Positions 8,428 to 14,483 of a stretch of 14,919 nucleotides of DNA are shown piece by piece (position 1 is the first letter of the stretch; each line of letters begins with the position of its first letter). Made by a program: the position numbers and the translations under genes. Under the pieces are notes generated by a model, which ran no database searches, was not told where the DNA came from, and was given only the letters and a program-made list of their open reading frames with translations. Where the stretch lies: the NCBI GenBank assembly GCA_017302355.1, contig JAFLDQ010000081.1, positions 1 through 14,919 on the forward strand, read 5' to 3'. This DNA is from Dechloromonas sp. Its GTDB lineage: Bacteria > Pseudomonadota > Gammaproteobacteria > Burkholderiales > Rhodocyclaceae.

Positions 8428-8967
8428 TCAATTGACACACCGGCGCGGATCGGCGCCACCCAGGTTGGGGTCGCACATGCGGACCGCGCCGCCGCTAAAG
8501 ACGCTTACCCGGAGATTCCGGCTGTCGGCCGCGGCCAGCGTCGCCGAGTCCACATCGACATCGACCCGGGCAGGCCCGGCCGCTCCAGCAGCCGTGACAC
8601 TGGCGCCGAAACTGTTGAAAAACACCGTATTCGCCGTTCCAGAATTGGTCTCGACCACCGTCGCGCCCGTGCTGCCCTCGCTGGCCGCCCGGCTCTGGAT
8701 AACCGCCGGGCACTCCGCCGTCACGGCGACACACCCGACCGTCCAGCCGGAATCGGCGGCAACCACGAACGAGACGCGGGCATTTCGCCTGACCGCTTCG
8801 GAGCGCGCCAACTGCAGGCCGTTCTGGATCGATTCGGCGGCGTTGCGAATCCGCGAATTGGCCACCCAGTTCGCATAGCTCGGCAGGCCGACGAGCAAGC
8901 CGATCCCGACAATGGCCAACACGATCATCAATTCGATCAGCGAGAATCCGGAATGTCGCATCATCAT
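8428..8967 (-). CDS. fimT: GspH/FimT-family pseudopilin
   Basis: The 179-aa protein has the prepilin signal HSG followed by FSLIELMIVLAIVGIGLLVG, with E at +5. The GspH/FimT domain follows: LPSYANWVANSRIRNAAESIQ, then the ARSEAVRRNARVSF segment that defines the family. C-terminal NLRVSVFSGGAVRMCDPN matches the conserved 'g..r.C.p' end; cysteines also occur at CVAVTAEC. FimT and FimU-type pseudopilins belong to the priming complex, and some bind DNA during uptake. I cannot tell FimT from FimU by eye. Three in-frame ATG codons (8967, 8964, 8961) open the gene and no strong ribosome-binding site decides between them. It lies 12 bp after pilE. Confidence 0.9.
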   Translation of the reverse strand: MMMRHSGFSLIELMIVLAIVGIGLLVGLPSYANWVANSRIRNAAESIQNGLQLARSEAVRRNARVSFVVAADSGWTVGCVAVTAECPAVIQSRAASEGSTGATVVETNSGTANTVFFNSFGASVTAAGAAGPARVDVDVDSATLAAADSRNLRVSVFSGGAVRMCDPNLGGADPRRCVN

Positions 8968-8979
8968 CGGCTCAACGAA

Positions 8980-9417
8980 CTAGCACTCGCCACCACGAAC
9001 CAGCCAGCAAGCGCGGTTGACCGCCGCGCCCTTGAAGCTCGTGGTCGCCCTGGCATTCGCATTGTTCAGGGTGTACACGTGCCCGACCGCCCGCTCCAGG
9101 TTACCTGTCGCCGTCAAGGTGTAGGACTGACCGTTGTTGGCGAGCGCACATGCATAGGTGAAGCGCCCCCCTATGTTGAAATTGACCGCTGGCACGCCAT
9201 CGCCACACGCGGCCGCGCCGTAGTTCCGGTTGTCCTGATAGTACTGTTCCAGCTTGATGCGCAGGTTCGCCAGTTCGGCAAACGCCTCCTGAACCTGCGA
9301 GCGGCGGAGATAATCCGTGTAACTCGGCAACGCGACCGCAGCGAGAATGGCGACAATCGCGACAACCATCATCAGCTCGATCAGCGTGAAACCCTTCGCC
9401 CTGTTACCTGTACCCAT
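8980..9417 (-). CDS. pilE: PilE-type minor type IV pilin, first gene of the pilus operon
   Basis: The 145-aa protein has a 9-residue leader (MGTGNRAKG) then FTLIELMMVVAIVAILAAVA, the canonical type IV pilin N-terminus with E at +5. The helix continues LPSYTDYLRRSQVQEAFAEL. The C-terminal ACWLVRGGEC, with two cysteines spaced as a D-loop, and the DNRNYG segment are typical of the minor pilin PilE rather than a major subunit; two further cysteines (AAC, YAC) may form a second disulfide. ATG 9417 is preferred, with GGAG 10 bases upstream; ATG 9432 would add five residues. The open frame extending to 9642 has no pilin-like content. In Pseudomonas this cluster lies beside ispH; here the accessory island intervenes. 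Confidence 0.9.
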   Translation of the reverse strand: MGTGNRAKGFTLIELMMVVAIVAILAAVALPSYTDYLRRSQVQEAFAELANLRIKLEQYYQDNRNYGAAACGDGVPAVNFNIGGRFTYACALANNGQSYTLTATGNLERAVGHVYTLNNANARATTSFKGAAVNRACWLVRGGEC

Positions 9418-9486
9418 AAGTCCACTCTCCATTGACCCATCCCGCCTTTCAACAGACCCCGGCGCACTGCTTTCAAGCTGGATCGT

Positions 9487-9505
9487 ATTCGCTTTTCTCG
9501 CGAAT
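9487..9505. promoter_or_regulatory. Inverted repeat in the pilE / TonB-like divergent gap
   Basis: ATTCGC (9487-9492) and GCGAAT (9500-9505) form a perfect 6-bp inverted repeat with a 7-base spacer, midway between the divergent starts at 9417 and 9586. It may be a regulator site or only a small hairpin. I found no convincing sigma-70 or sigma-54 promoter in the 168-bp gap. Confidence 0.3.
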
Positions 9506-9585
9506 GCCATCCAATCTGGATCGGCGGCCGGATTCAGGAGACAGGCGGTAGTTCGCTGCGGCCACGTTTTGCTACCCTTCCAGGC

Positions 9586-10182
9586 ATGCTCAGCCGCTGC
9601 CCAACCGAAGTTCCACACCCATCGCGACGCCGCCAGCAGCATTCACTCCTGCTCGCCGTGCTTGCCTCGCTTTGCGCGCACTGGCTTGCGGCCAGGTCGA
9701 TCGGTGTGCCGCCTCGCCTCGAAATGGCCACCCACATTCAGCCGTTGACCAACATTACGGTTGTTGCAACACAACGCTTGCCCGACATTCGACAAGCTGC
9801 CGGCAATTCAACCGGATCCGGCGCCCTGCTTAGCGAGGCGGTGCAACAGTCAGCCCACGCCGGCGCGACGGAGGCACCCACCCCCTCCTTCGCGCCGGAC
9901 AACCGGCCTTCCAGCATCGTCGCAGTGGGGGATCTGCCACCTCCCGAATCCCATGTCGAACCGGGACGAGCAGTCCTTGTCGTCCTGATCGACGAACTCG
10001 GGCTGCCCGAGTCGATCGCGGTGGAAGAAAACACCCTGCCGGAGGACTACCTTTCCAAGGTTCTGGAAGTCTTCCACAACGCGAGTTTCACACCTGCGCT
10101 GATCGGCGGAAAGGCAACGAAAAGCACGCGGCGGATCGAAGTACTTGTTGACGAACCCGCGCAACCCCCGGCAGCCACCTGA
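9586..10182 (+). CDS. TonB C-terminal-domain-like protein with one N-terminal membrane segment
   Basis: The 198-aa protein begins with a basic stretch (RRRQQ) and a single hydrophobic segment at about residues 20-37 (SLLLAVLASLCAHWLA), fitting an inner-membrane anchor. A Pro/Ala-rich linker follows. Residues about 126-188 resemble a TonB C-terminal fold: VLVVLIDELGLPESI as the first strand pair, YLSKVLEVFHNASFTPALIGGK as the helix and 'F-x-PA-x-x-x-G-K' turn, then RRIEVLVD as the last strand. TonB-C proteins contact outer-membrane receptors, but no ExbB or ExbD genes are nearby and the linker is short, so this may be a structural relative with another partner. It is transcribed away from pilE. 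No strong ribosome-binding site precedes ATG 9586. Whether it is native backbone or island cargo is unclear. Confidence 0.65.
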   Translation: MLSRCPTEVPHPSRRRQQHSLLLAVLASLCAHWLAARSIGVPPRLEMATHIQPLTNITVVATQRLPDIRQAAGNSTGSGALLSEAVQQSAHAGATEAPTPSFAPDNRPSSIVAVGDLPPPESHVEPGRAVLVVLIDELGLPESIAVEENTLPEDYLSKVLEVFHNASFTPALIGGKATKSTRRIEVLVDEPAQPPAAT

Positions 10183-10200
10183 TCGATCCGATGCCGGATA

Positions 10201-10237
10201 GGGTAATCAAGTTCCATGATTGCAATGATGATTACCC
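10201..10237. promoter_or_regulatory. 9-bp palindrome over the start of the truncated ATPase gene
   Basis: GGGTAATCA (10201-10209) and TGATTACCC (10229-10237) are perfect inverted copies with 19 bases between. The start codons at 10216, 10225 and 10228 all lie inside the element. It would suit an operator or an mRNA hairpin blocking translation initiation. Confidence 0.4.
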
Positions 10238-10526
10238 GAACCCTTACACCAAGGCTACTTGAGACATTGGCCTGTTCGCCCGCTACCGGCCTGCTGGGTC
10301 CGCGTCAGGCAGGGAAGACGACGCTGGCACTGGAGGGCGCGAGGGTAAGCGGCTTGCCGTTCATCTATCTTGACCTTGAATCCGAGCAGGATCGCGCCAA
10401 GCTGGAGCAGGCTGGACTCTACCTTGGCGATCACCTCGACAAGCTGCTCATTCTGGATGAGGTGCATCGTGCTCCCGGGTTATTTCCGATGCTGCGCGGC
10501 CTGATCGATCGCAACCGCAGAGCGGG
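10216..10526 (+). pseudogene. AAA_14/DUF4143 ATPase, N-terminal fragment truncated by an ispH remnant
   Basis: The first 104 codons encode the ATPase half of a DUF4143-type protein: MITRTLTPRLLETL start, Walker A GPRQAGKTT at residues 28-36, LDLESEQDRAKL, and Walker B LLILDE at 77-82. Intact relatives are about 380-420 residues, with sensor, winged-helix and nuclease-like C-terminal parts. Here the homology stops after LIDRNRRAG. From base 10527 the DNA is the reverse strand of ispH, so the rest of the 268-codon frame (to 11022) is antisense ispH and only open by chance. It resembles the intact gene at 13308-14456 more than the one at 11026-12231. The remnant lacks everything beyond Walker B and is unlikely to function. 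Confidence 0.85.
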
Positions 10527-10856
10527 CCTCCTCGACACCGATCGCCTGCGCCACTTCCGCCCCGGTAAGCCGGCTGATGCGGTCGACCTCCCTTCTGACG
10601 GGAATTTCCGGAGCGGAGGCGTCGGCGGTGACGCCGATCTTCTGCCTGCCGGCGAGCCATGCCGGATCGATCTCGTCCGGCCCGTCGATCAGGTGGCCGG
10701 CGATGCCACGGGCAATCGCCACTTCCTTCAGGCGCCGGGAGTGGGAACTGTTCGGGTTGCCGACGACGATGACCAGGTCGCACTGTTCGGCCAGCGCCTT
10801 GACGGCGTCCTGACGATTCTGCGTGGCGTAGCAGATGTCATCCTTCTTCGGACCCT
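10527..10856 (-). repeat. Direct repeat of the ispH segment at 14590-14919
   Basis: These 330 bases align without gaps to 14590-14919 at a constant offset of 4,063. I counted about 29 mismatches by eye, roughly 91% identity. The match ends at 10527 where the truncated ATPase begins. The other end is set only by the window edge, so the true repeat is longer. Confidence 0.9.
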
Positions 10857-11010
10857 GAATATCGGGGAACTGCTCCTTGAGGGCAGCGATGACGACCGAG
10901 GCATCGTCGACGGACAGCGTGGTCTGGGTGACGAAGGAGAGTTGGTCCGGGATGCCGATCCCAGGACGCCTGACGCCTTCCGGGGACTTGACCAGGTGAA
11001 CGTCCGGCGC
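10527..11010 (-). pseudogene. ispH remnant copy 1 (central and C-terminal part, both ends missing)
   Basis: In the minus-strand ispH frame this region reads DVHLVKSPEGV, LSFVTQTTLSVDD, GPKKDDICYATQNRQ (carrying the third iron-sulfur cysteine, Cys197 in E. coli IspH), NPNSSHSRRL, LIDGPDEIDPAWLAGRQ and VTADASAPEI. This corresponds to about E. coli residues 150-300. It lacks the N-terminal half with the first two cluster cysteines and the last dozen or so codons. The usual TAGASAP active-site segment reads TADASAP, a Gly to Asp change. No stop codon interrupts the frame before 10480, but there is no plausible start. It lies about 15 bp past the stop of the ATPase gene at 11026 and is fused at its other end to the broken ATPase gene. 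It cannot make an active enzyme. Confidence 0.88.
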
Positions 11011-11025
11011 GCGATATCGTGAAGA

Positions 11026-12231
11026 TTACATCTTGCCTGTTCCGACCGCCTGCCCCGCCGGGGAGCCGTTGGGCAAGTCCATTGCCGCCGCCAGTCCTTG
11101 CCAGCCAATGACGGAAACTCTTTTCCGTTGTTGCTTCTGATCGCCACCGTAAATTAACCAGGCCTGATCGCTGCCGGTGATGTCGAGAAATTTCTCGATG
11201 CCGCCAAACCAGTCGGTGGCGACGGTTTGGCCGGCTTTGCATTCGATCGCCAGCAGACTGCCATCTTCTTCGACGAGGAGGTCGATCTCGTAGCCATTGC
11301 TGTCGCGCCAGAAGTAGATGTCCTTGTTCTGGCGCCGGTTGAGCCGCCATTTGAGTATTTCGCCAACCACCAGACTTTCGAATAGCGGCCCGCGCAAGTT
11401 GCCGAGAGCGAGTTCCTCCGGGCTCTTGACATTGACCAGCCAAGCGGCCAGCGCTGTGTCGAGGAAGTAAAGCTTGGGCGTCTTGACCAGCCTCTTGCCG
11501 AAATTCTGGTGGTAGGGTTGCAGCTGGTAAATGATGTAGCTGGCTTCCAGCACCGATACCCATTCCTTCGCGGTGTTATGTGTGATGCCGCAGTCCGCGG
11601 CCAGGGCGGAAAGATTGAGCAACTGGCCGGTGCGGGCGGCGCACATGCGGAGAAACCGCTGAAAGCTGCCCAGGTTGCGGACGTTGAGCAAGCGACGAAC
11701 ATCGCGCTCCAGGTAGGTGTTGATGTAATCGGAGAGCCATATCGCGGGTGGTATGCCTTCGATCCGTATACGTGGATAGCCGCCCAGCCATAGCTGTTCG
11801 GCCAGCGTGACCGGTTCGTTTCGACGAAAGAGCTCGCTCAATGAAAGCGGCAGGAGTTCGAGAAGACCGACACGCCCGGCAAGGGTTTGAGCGAGGTGAT
11901 CGCGCAGGCCGAACTGCTGCGAACCGGTGAGGATGAATAGCCCTTTTCTGCGATCGTTGTCGACCATGGTCTGGAGATAGGAAAGCAGCGTTGGAACATG
12001 ATGGATTTCATCAAAAATGGCACCGTCGGGATATTGGCTGAGAAAGCCGCGGGGGTCCGTGCCAGCGAATTCTCGTTGGTCTAACTCTTCAAGCGTGATG
12101 TAGGCCTTGTCGGCCATCAGGTGGCGGACAAGCGTGGTCTTGCCTGATTGGCGGGGGCCAGTAACGGCAACGATGGGATACCACTGGCTGAGTTGACGCA
12201 GGGTCTGCTCGGCGTCTCGATTCAGGTACAT
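11026..12231 (-). CDS. AAA_14 / DUF4143-family ATPase with PD-(D/E)xK-like C-terminal domain
   Basis: The 401-aa product has Walker A GPRQSGKTT at residues 25-33, Walker B-like AIFDEIHHVP at 71-80, and LTGSQQFGL at 101-109 as sensor region. The DUF4143 half includes LWLGGYPRIR, YLERDVRRLLNV, FQRFLRMCAARTGQLLN, and FGKRLVKTPKLYFLDTALAAWL. Near the end E285, E315-x-D317 and E330-x-K332 form a nuclease-like acidic motif. Proteins of this type are frequent in genomic islands; their biochemical role is not established. I chose ATG 12231 over 12270 because a good promoter and palindrome cover the interval and MYLNRDAEQTL is the usual family start. The last 15 or so residues (LPNGSPAGQAVGTGKM) look like an unnatural tail running up to the ispH remnant. 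It is intact and divergent from the Phd/PIN pair. Confidence 0.88.
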   Translation of the reverse strand: MYLNRDAEQTLRQLSQWYPIVAVTGPRQSGKTTLVRHLMADKAYITLEELDQREFAGTDPRGFLSQYPDGAIFDEIHHVPTLLSYLQTMVDNDRRKGLFILTGSQQFGLRDHLAQTLAGRVGLLELLPLSLSELFRRNEPVTLAEQLWLGGYPRIRIEGIPPAIWLSDYINTYLERDVRRLLNVRNLGSFQRFLRMCAARTGQLLNLSALAADCGITHNTAKEWVSVLEASYIIYQLQPYHQNFGKRLVKTPKLYFLDTALAAWLVNVKSPEELALGNLRGPLFESLVVGEILKWRLNRRQNKDIYFWRDSNGYEIDLLVEEDGSLLAIECKAGQTVATDWFGGIEKFLDITGSDQAWLIYGGDQKQQRKRVSVIGWQGLAAAMDLPNGSPAGQAVGTGKM

Positions 12232-12243
12232 TTCTTTAGGCTG

Positions 12244-12264
12244 ATTGTCATTTGAATTGACAAT
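12244..12264. promoter_or_regulatory. Palindromic operator-like site before the ATPase gene at 11026-12231
   Basis: ATTGTCA (12244-12250) and TGACAAT (12258-12264) are perfect inverted copies with a 7-base spacer. The site overlaps the -10 box and expected transcription start of the promoter at 12262-12290 and lies 13 bp before ATG 12231, a standard place for repressor binding. Confidence 0.55.
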
Positions 12265-12290
12265 ATACATATTTTGCTATGGCCGCGCAA
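12262..12290 (-). promoter_or_regulatory. Sigma-70-type promoter for the ATPase gene at 11026-12231
   Basis: On the minus strand TTGCGC (12290-12285) and TATATT (12267-12262) are spaced by exactly 17 bp. The -10 box matches consensus at 5 of 6 positions and the -35 at 4 of 6, and the surroundings are AT-rich. Transcription would begin about 20-25 bp before ATG 12231, supporting that start. Confidence 0.6.
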
Positions 12291-12316
12291 AATCCCAGGC
12301 ACCCGTTCGGCGCGGG

Positions 12317-12436
12317 AGTTCCTTTGGGAAGGCAAACGAAACGCCCTCTTCGAAACCTGTCGCCTGCAATACCACTACCCCAGTCAGCAGGCTGATGCGG
12401 TCGAGGGCCCACTGGACGAGCATTTCAAAGGCTGAC
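12317..12436 (-). pseudogene. ispH remnant copy 2 (C-terminal 40 codons, strongly diverged)
   Basis: These 120 bases align without gaps to 14562-14681 in the true ispH at constant offset 2,245, with about 89 identical positions (74%). In frame it reads ASAFEMLVQWALDRISLLTG and FEEGVSFAFPKEL against ispH ASAPEILVRRVVDRISRITG and VEEGVSFPLPKEL. The frame has no stops and forms a 76-codon ORF (12507 to 12277) with an ATG, but the upstream part is unlike IspH. That ATG falls in the -10 region of the opposite-strand phd promoter, so I treat it as a relic. It sits between the ATPase promoter on one side and the phd promoter on the other, a place matching the real ispH end just ahead of the other ATPase gene. 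Confidence 0.8.
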
Positions 12437-12481
12437 GCAAATGTCGTCCGTCTTCGGTCATTGAGTTTGCTGACCTGATCA

Positions 12482-12510
12482 TTGACCATGACGATCAATA
12501 TGGTCATAAT
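12482..12510 (+). promoter_or_regulatory. Promoter with embedded operator for the Phd/PIN pair
   Basis: TTGACC (12482-12487) and CATAAT (12505-12510) are separated by 17 bp, each 5 of 6 to consensus, 29 bp ahead of the antitoxin ATG. Between and overlapping them, TGACCAT (12483-12489) and ATGGTCA (12500-12506) form a perfect 7-bp inverted repeat. This is the expected layout for autorepression by an antitoxin or toxin-antitoxin complex. GATCA-containing half-sites recur nearby at about 12477, 12493 and 12520. Confidence 0.7.
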
Positions 12511-12538
12511 GATTGCAGCAGATCAATGAAGGGAAAAC

Positions 12539-12832
12539 ATGATCACGGTAACCAGTGCAGTCGCTTTCAGACAGAACCTCGGAGAAATGCTCAGCCAGGT
12601 ACAGCATCGGCATGACAGCGTAGTGATCAACAAGGACGGCAAGCCGGTTGCCGTACTGGTCGACGCCCGGCTGTTCGAGCGCATCCGTCGCCTGCAGGAA
12701 CGCTTTGATCGGCTATGCCGGCGCATCGAAGAGGGCTTTTCCGAAACACCGGAAGCCGATGGCCTGCGGGAAATCGATGATGCCGTTGCCCGCGAACGCT
12801 CAGCGTGTCGGAATGCCTTGACTGGGCTTTGA
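12539..12832 (+). CDS. Phd/YefM-family antitoxin
   Basis: The 97-aa protein begins MITVTSAVAFRQNLGEMLSQV, the Phd/YefM DNA-binding fold, followed by VVINKDGKPVAVLVDARLFERI, the conserved strand and helix core. The C-terminal part is highly charged (RLCRRIEEGFSETPEADGLREIDDAV) and would be the flexible region that binds and neutralises the toxin. An AAGGGA ribosome-binding site lies just before ATG 12539. The PIN-type gene follows after 7 bp, the usual order of antitoxin then toxin. The upstream promoter carries a palindrome, consistent with self-repression. Length is normal for the family. The antitoxin call is firm; whether it still faces an active toxin is doubtful. Confidence 0.9.
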   Translation: MITVTSAVAFRQNLGEMLSQVQHRHDSVVINKDGKPVAVLVDARLFERIRRLQERFDRLCRRIEEGFSETPEADGLREIDDAVARERSACRNALTGL

Positions 12833-12839
12833 GCGGCCG

Positions 12840-13271
12840 ATGGCAACACTGCGCATCGTGCTCGCTACAAATGTCCTGCTTTCCGGTATCGCCTACCCGG
12901 CAAGCATTCCGGGAAAGATCATGGCCGCCTGGCGTCACGGATCAGTCGAGGCCATTCTGTCAAACTTCATCCTCGACGAACTGCGGCGGGTTCTTCCCCG
13001 GCTAGCCAGCAGGCATGGCCTGACAGCAATGGAGATCGCTGATCTTGTTGATATTCTTTCCATCCAGGCCAATTTGATCGACCCATTGCCGGATCACGAA
13101 CCTGCCTTGCGTGACATCAACGACCAGCCTGTGCTGGGCACGCTGCTGGCTGCAAAACGCTCGACGGGAGCCGACTATCTTGTCACTGGCGACAAGGACT
13201 TGCTGGCGCTGGCCGACAATTTTCCAGTTGTCACGCCGGCCCAGTTCTGGGCTACGCATGGTGGTCTCTGA
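12840..13271 (+). CDS. PIN-domain toxin with the first catalytic aspartate replaced by alanine
   Basis: The 143-aa protein fits the PIN-family putative toxins that pair with Phd-type antitoxins. PIN proteins cut RNA with four acidic residues that hold metal ions. Here E47 (ILDELRRVL), D95 (RDINDQPVLG) and D118/D120 (VTGDKDLL) are present. The opening motif, normally L-D-T-N, reads L-A-T-N, so the first aspartate is alanine at residue 9 (codon GCT, 12864-12866). A single base change from GAT would cause this. The rest of the protein is full length and in frame, ending TPAQFWATHGGL. It is probably catalytically dead or weak, unless the change is a sequencing error. It is co-transcribed with the antitoxin and convergent with the ATPase gene at 13308. 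Confidence 0.88.
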   Translation: MATLRIVLATNVLLSGIAYPASIPGKIMAAWRHGSVEAILSNFILDELRRVLPRLASRHGLTAMEIADLVDILSIQANLIDPLPDHEPALRDINDQPVLGTLLAAKRSTGADYLVTGDKDLLALADNFPVVTPAQFWATHGGL

Positions 13272-13317
13272 TAGCGCGGGGCGCTTCCTTCCAAGCGTGG
13301 CTTCGGCTCAGAGACCA
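13262..13317. repeat. 10-bp inverted repeat formed by two converging gene ends
   Basis: TGGTCTCTGA (13262-13271) and TCAGAGACCA (13308-13317) are perfect inverted copies with 36 bases between. Each copy contains the stop codon of one converging gene, so both the PIN and the ATPase genes end GGT CTC TGA. No T-run follows on either strand, so it is not a typical terminator. Confidence 0.7.
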
Positions 13318-14456
13318 AAAAGCATTGCCGGGGGAGTCACCTGTACGTTTTCCGCAAGCGGATAGGGATCGGTTACGGGGGCGACGACATAGACGCGTTC
13401 GACGCCAAAATCCTCGCAGCCGTTCCAGAAACCCTTTCCCAACTTGGGTGACTGGGAAAATTTTATTTCATAACCGATGCGGCGATCGCCGGTGGTCACC
13501 ACGACGTCCAGTTCCGCGCCGGCCGCCGTCCGGTAGAAATTGATCTCCGAGAAAGCCGGCATGTCGCTGGCGATCTGTTCGATGACGAAGCCTTCCCACG
13601 AATGCCCAACCACCGGGTGGCCGAGGAGGTCATCGAAAGATTGTATGTTGAGCAGCGCATGCAGAAGCCCGCTGTCCCTGACATAGACCTTGGGCGACTT
13701 GACCAGGCGCTTGCCGAGATTGGCGAAGAAGGGTTCCAGGCGCCGCAACATCATCGCATCGACAAACAGGTCGAGATAGCGGCCGATGGTCGCATGCGAC
13801 ATGCCGCCCAATGCCTGGCCGATCCGGGAGGCGTTGAACAACTGGCCATTGAGGTGACCGCACATGCGCCAGAAATTGCGCAGGGTTTCGGCCGGAATGG
13901 TTACGCCGGCCTGCGGCAAGTCCCGCGTCAGGAAGGTTTTCAGGAAATCGGCGCGCCACAGGGCCGACACCCGATCGGTGGAAGCGGTGAAACTGGAGGG
14001 GAATCCCCCGCGTAGCCAGAGTTTTTTCCAGGCATCTCCCTCCTGGCCAGTCTCGGCCAGCAGAAACGGCGCAAGTTCCAGATAGGACACCCGCCCGGCG
14101 AGCGATTCCGAACCCTGATTGAGCAGTTTGCCGGATGCCGAACCGAGCAGCAGGAAGCGCCCCGGTTTCCGTAGGGCGTCGATCTCCGGCCGTAACGCCG
14201 AAAGCAGTTCAGGCATCACCTGCACCTCGTCGAGGATGACCAGGCGGTCCCGATATTGCGCAAGGAATAGTTGAGGATTGGCAAGGCGTGCGCGATCCGG
14301 CTCTTGCTCCAGATCGAGGAACAGCGCGCCGGGAAACTCTGAAGCCAGCGTTGTCGCGAGGGTCGTCTTGCCCACCTGACGCGGGCCGAGCAGGACGGCG
14401 GCCGGTTGAAGGGCAAGCCGTTCTTTAAGGGAATCGTGAGCAAGACGCGTTAGCAT
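13308..14456 (-). CDS. AAA_14 / DUF4143-family ATPase, complete, directly behind ispH
   Basis: The 382-aa protein has Walker A GPRQVGKTT at residues 24-32, Walker B LVILDEVQ at 72-79 and sensor-like LLLGSASGKLL at 102-112. The DUF4143 half shows LWLRGGFPSSF, FLKTFLTRDL, NFWRMCGHLNGQLFN, LGKRLVKSPKVYVRDSGLLHALL and a C-terminal nuclease-like motif, E288, E315-x-D317, E330-x-K332. Length is normal. The function of this family is unknown; members are common accessory genes and often occur in several different copies per genome. It starts 92 bp after the ispH stop, in the same direction. ATG 14456 has no strong ribosome-binding site, and a palindrome lies 11 bp upstream. It is much less similar to the gene at 11026-12231 than to the truncated copy at 10216, so the three are not recent duplicates. 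Confidence 0.9.
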   Translation of the reverse strand: MLTRLAHDSLKERLALQPAAVLLGPRQVGKTTLATTLASEFPGALFLDLEQEPDRARLANPQLFLAQYRDRLVILDEVQVMPELLSALRPEIDALRKPGRFLLLGSASGKLLNQGSESLAGRVSYLELAPFLLAETGQEGDAWKKLWLRGGFPSSFTASTDRVSALWRADFLKTFLTRDLPQAGVTIPAETLRNFWRMCGHLNGQLFNASRIGQALGGMSHATIGRYLDLFVDAMMLRRLEPFFANLGKRLVKSPKVYVRDSGLLHALLNIQSFDDLLGHPVVGHSWEGFVIEQIASDMPAFSEINFYRTAAGAELDVVVTTGDRRIGYEIKFSQSPKLGKGFWNGCEDFGVERVYVVAPVTDPYPLAENVQVTPPAMLFGL

Positions 14457-14466
14457 TATTGCATTC

Positions 14467-14483
14467 TGATCGCCTATCGATCA
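14467..14483. promoter_or_regulatory. Palindrome before the ATPase gene at 13308-14456
   Basis: TGATCG (14467-14472) and CGATCA (14478-14483) are perfect inverted copies with a 5-base spacer, 11 bp ahead of the start codon. No convincing promoter boxes accompany it, so transcription may come from ispH read-through. It may be an operator or chance. Confidence 0.4.

Noticed and set aside
9433..9585. Possible sigma-54 or sigma-70 promoter for pilE
   Set aside because: No pair of boxes with acceptable spacing was found; the best candidates had 21-bp spacing or poor matches.
8980..9642. N-terminally extended pilE frame of 220 codons
   Set aside because: Prepilin leaders are short; the extra 75 residues have no pilin character and overlap the divergent TonB-like gene.
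11026..12270. ATPase start at 12270
   Set aside because: The extra 13 codons contain the -10 box and a palindrome; ATG 12231 matches the usual family start.
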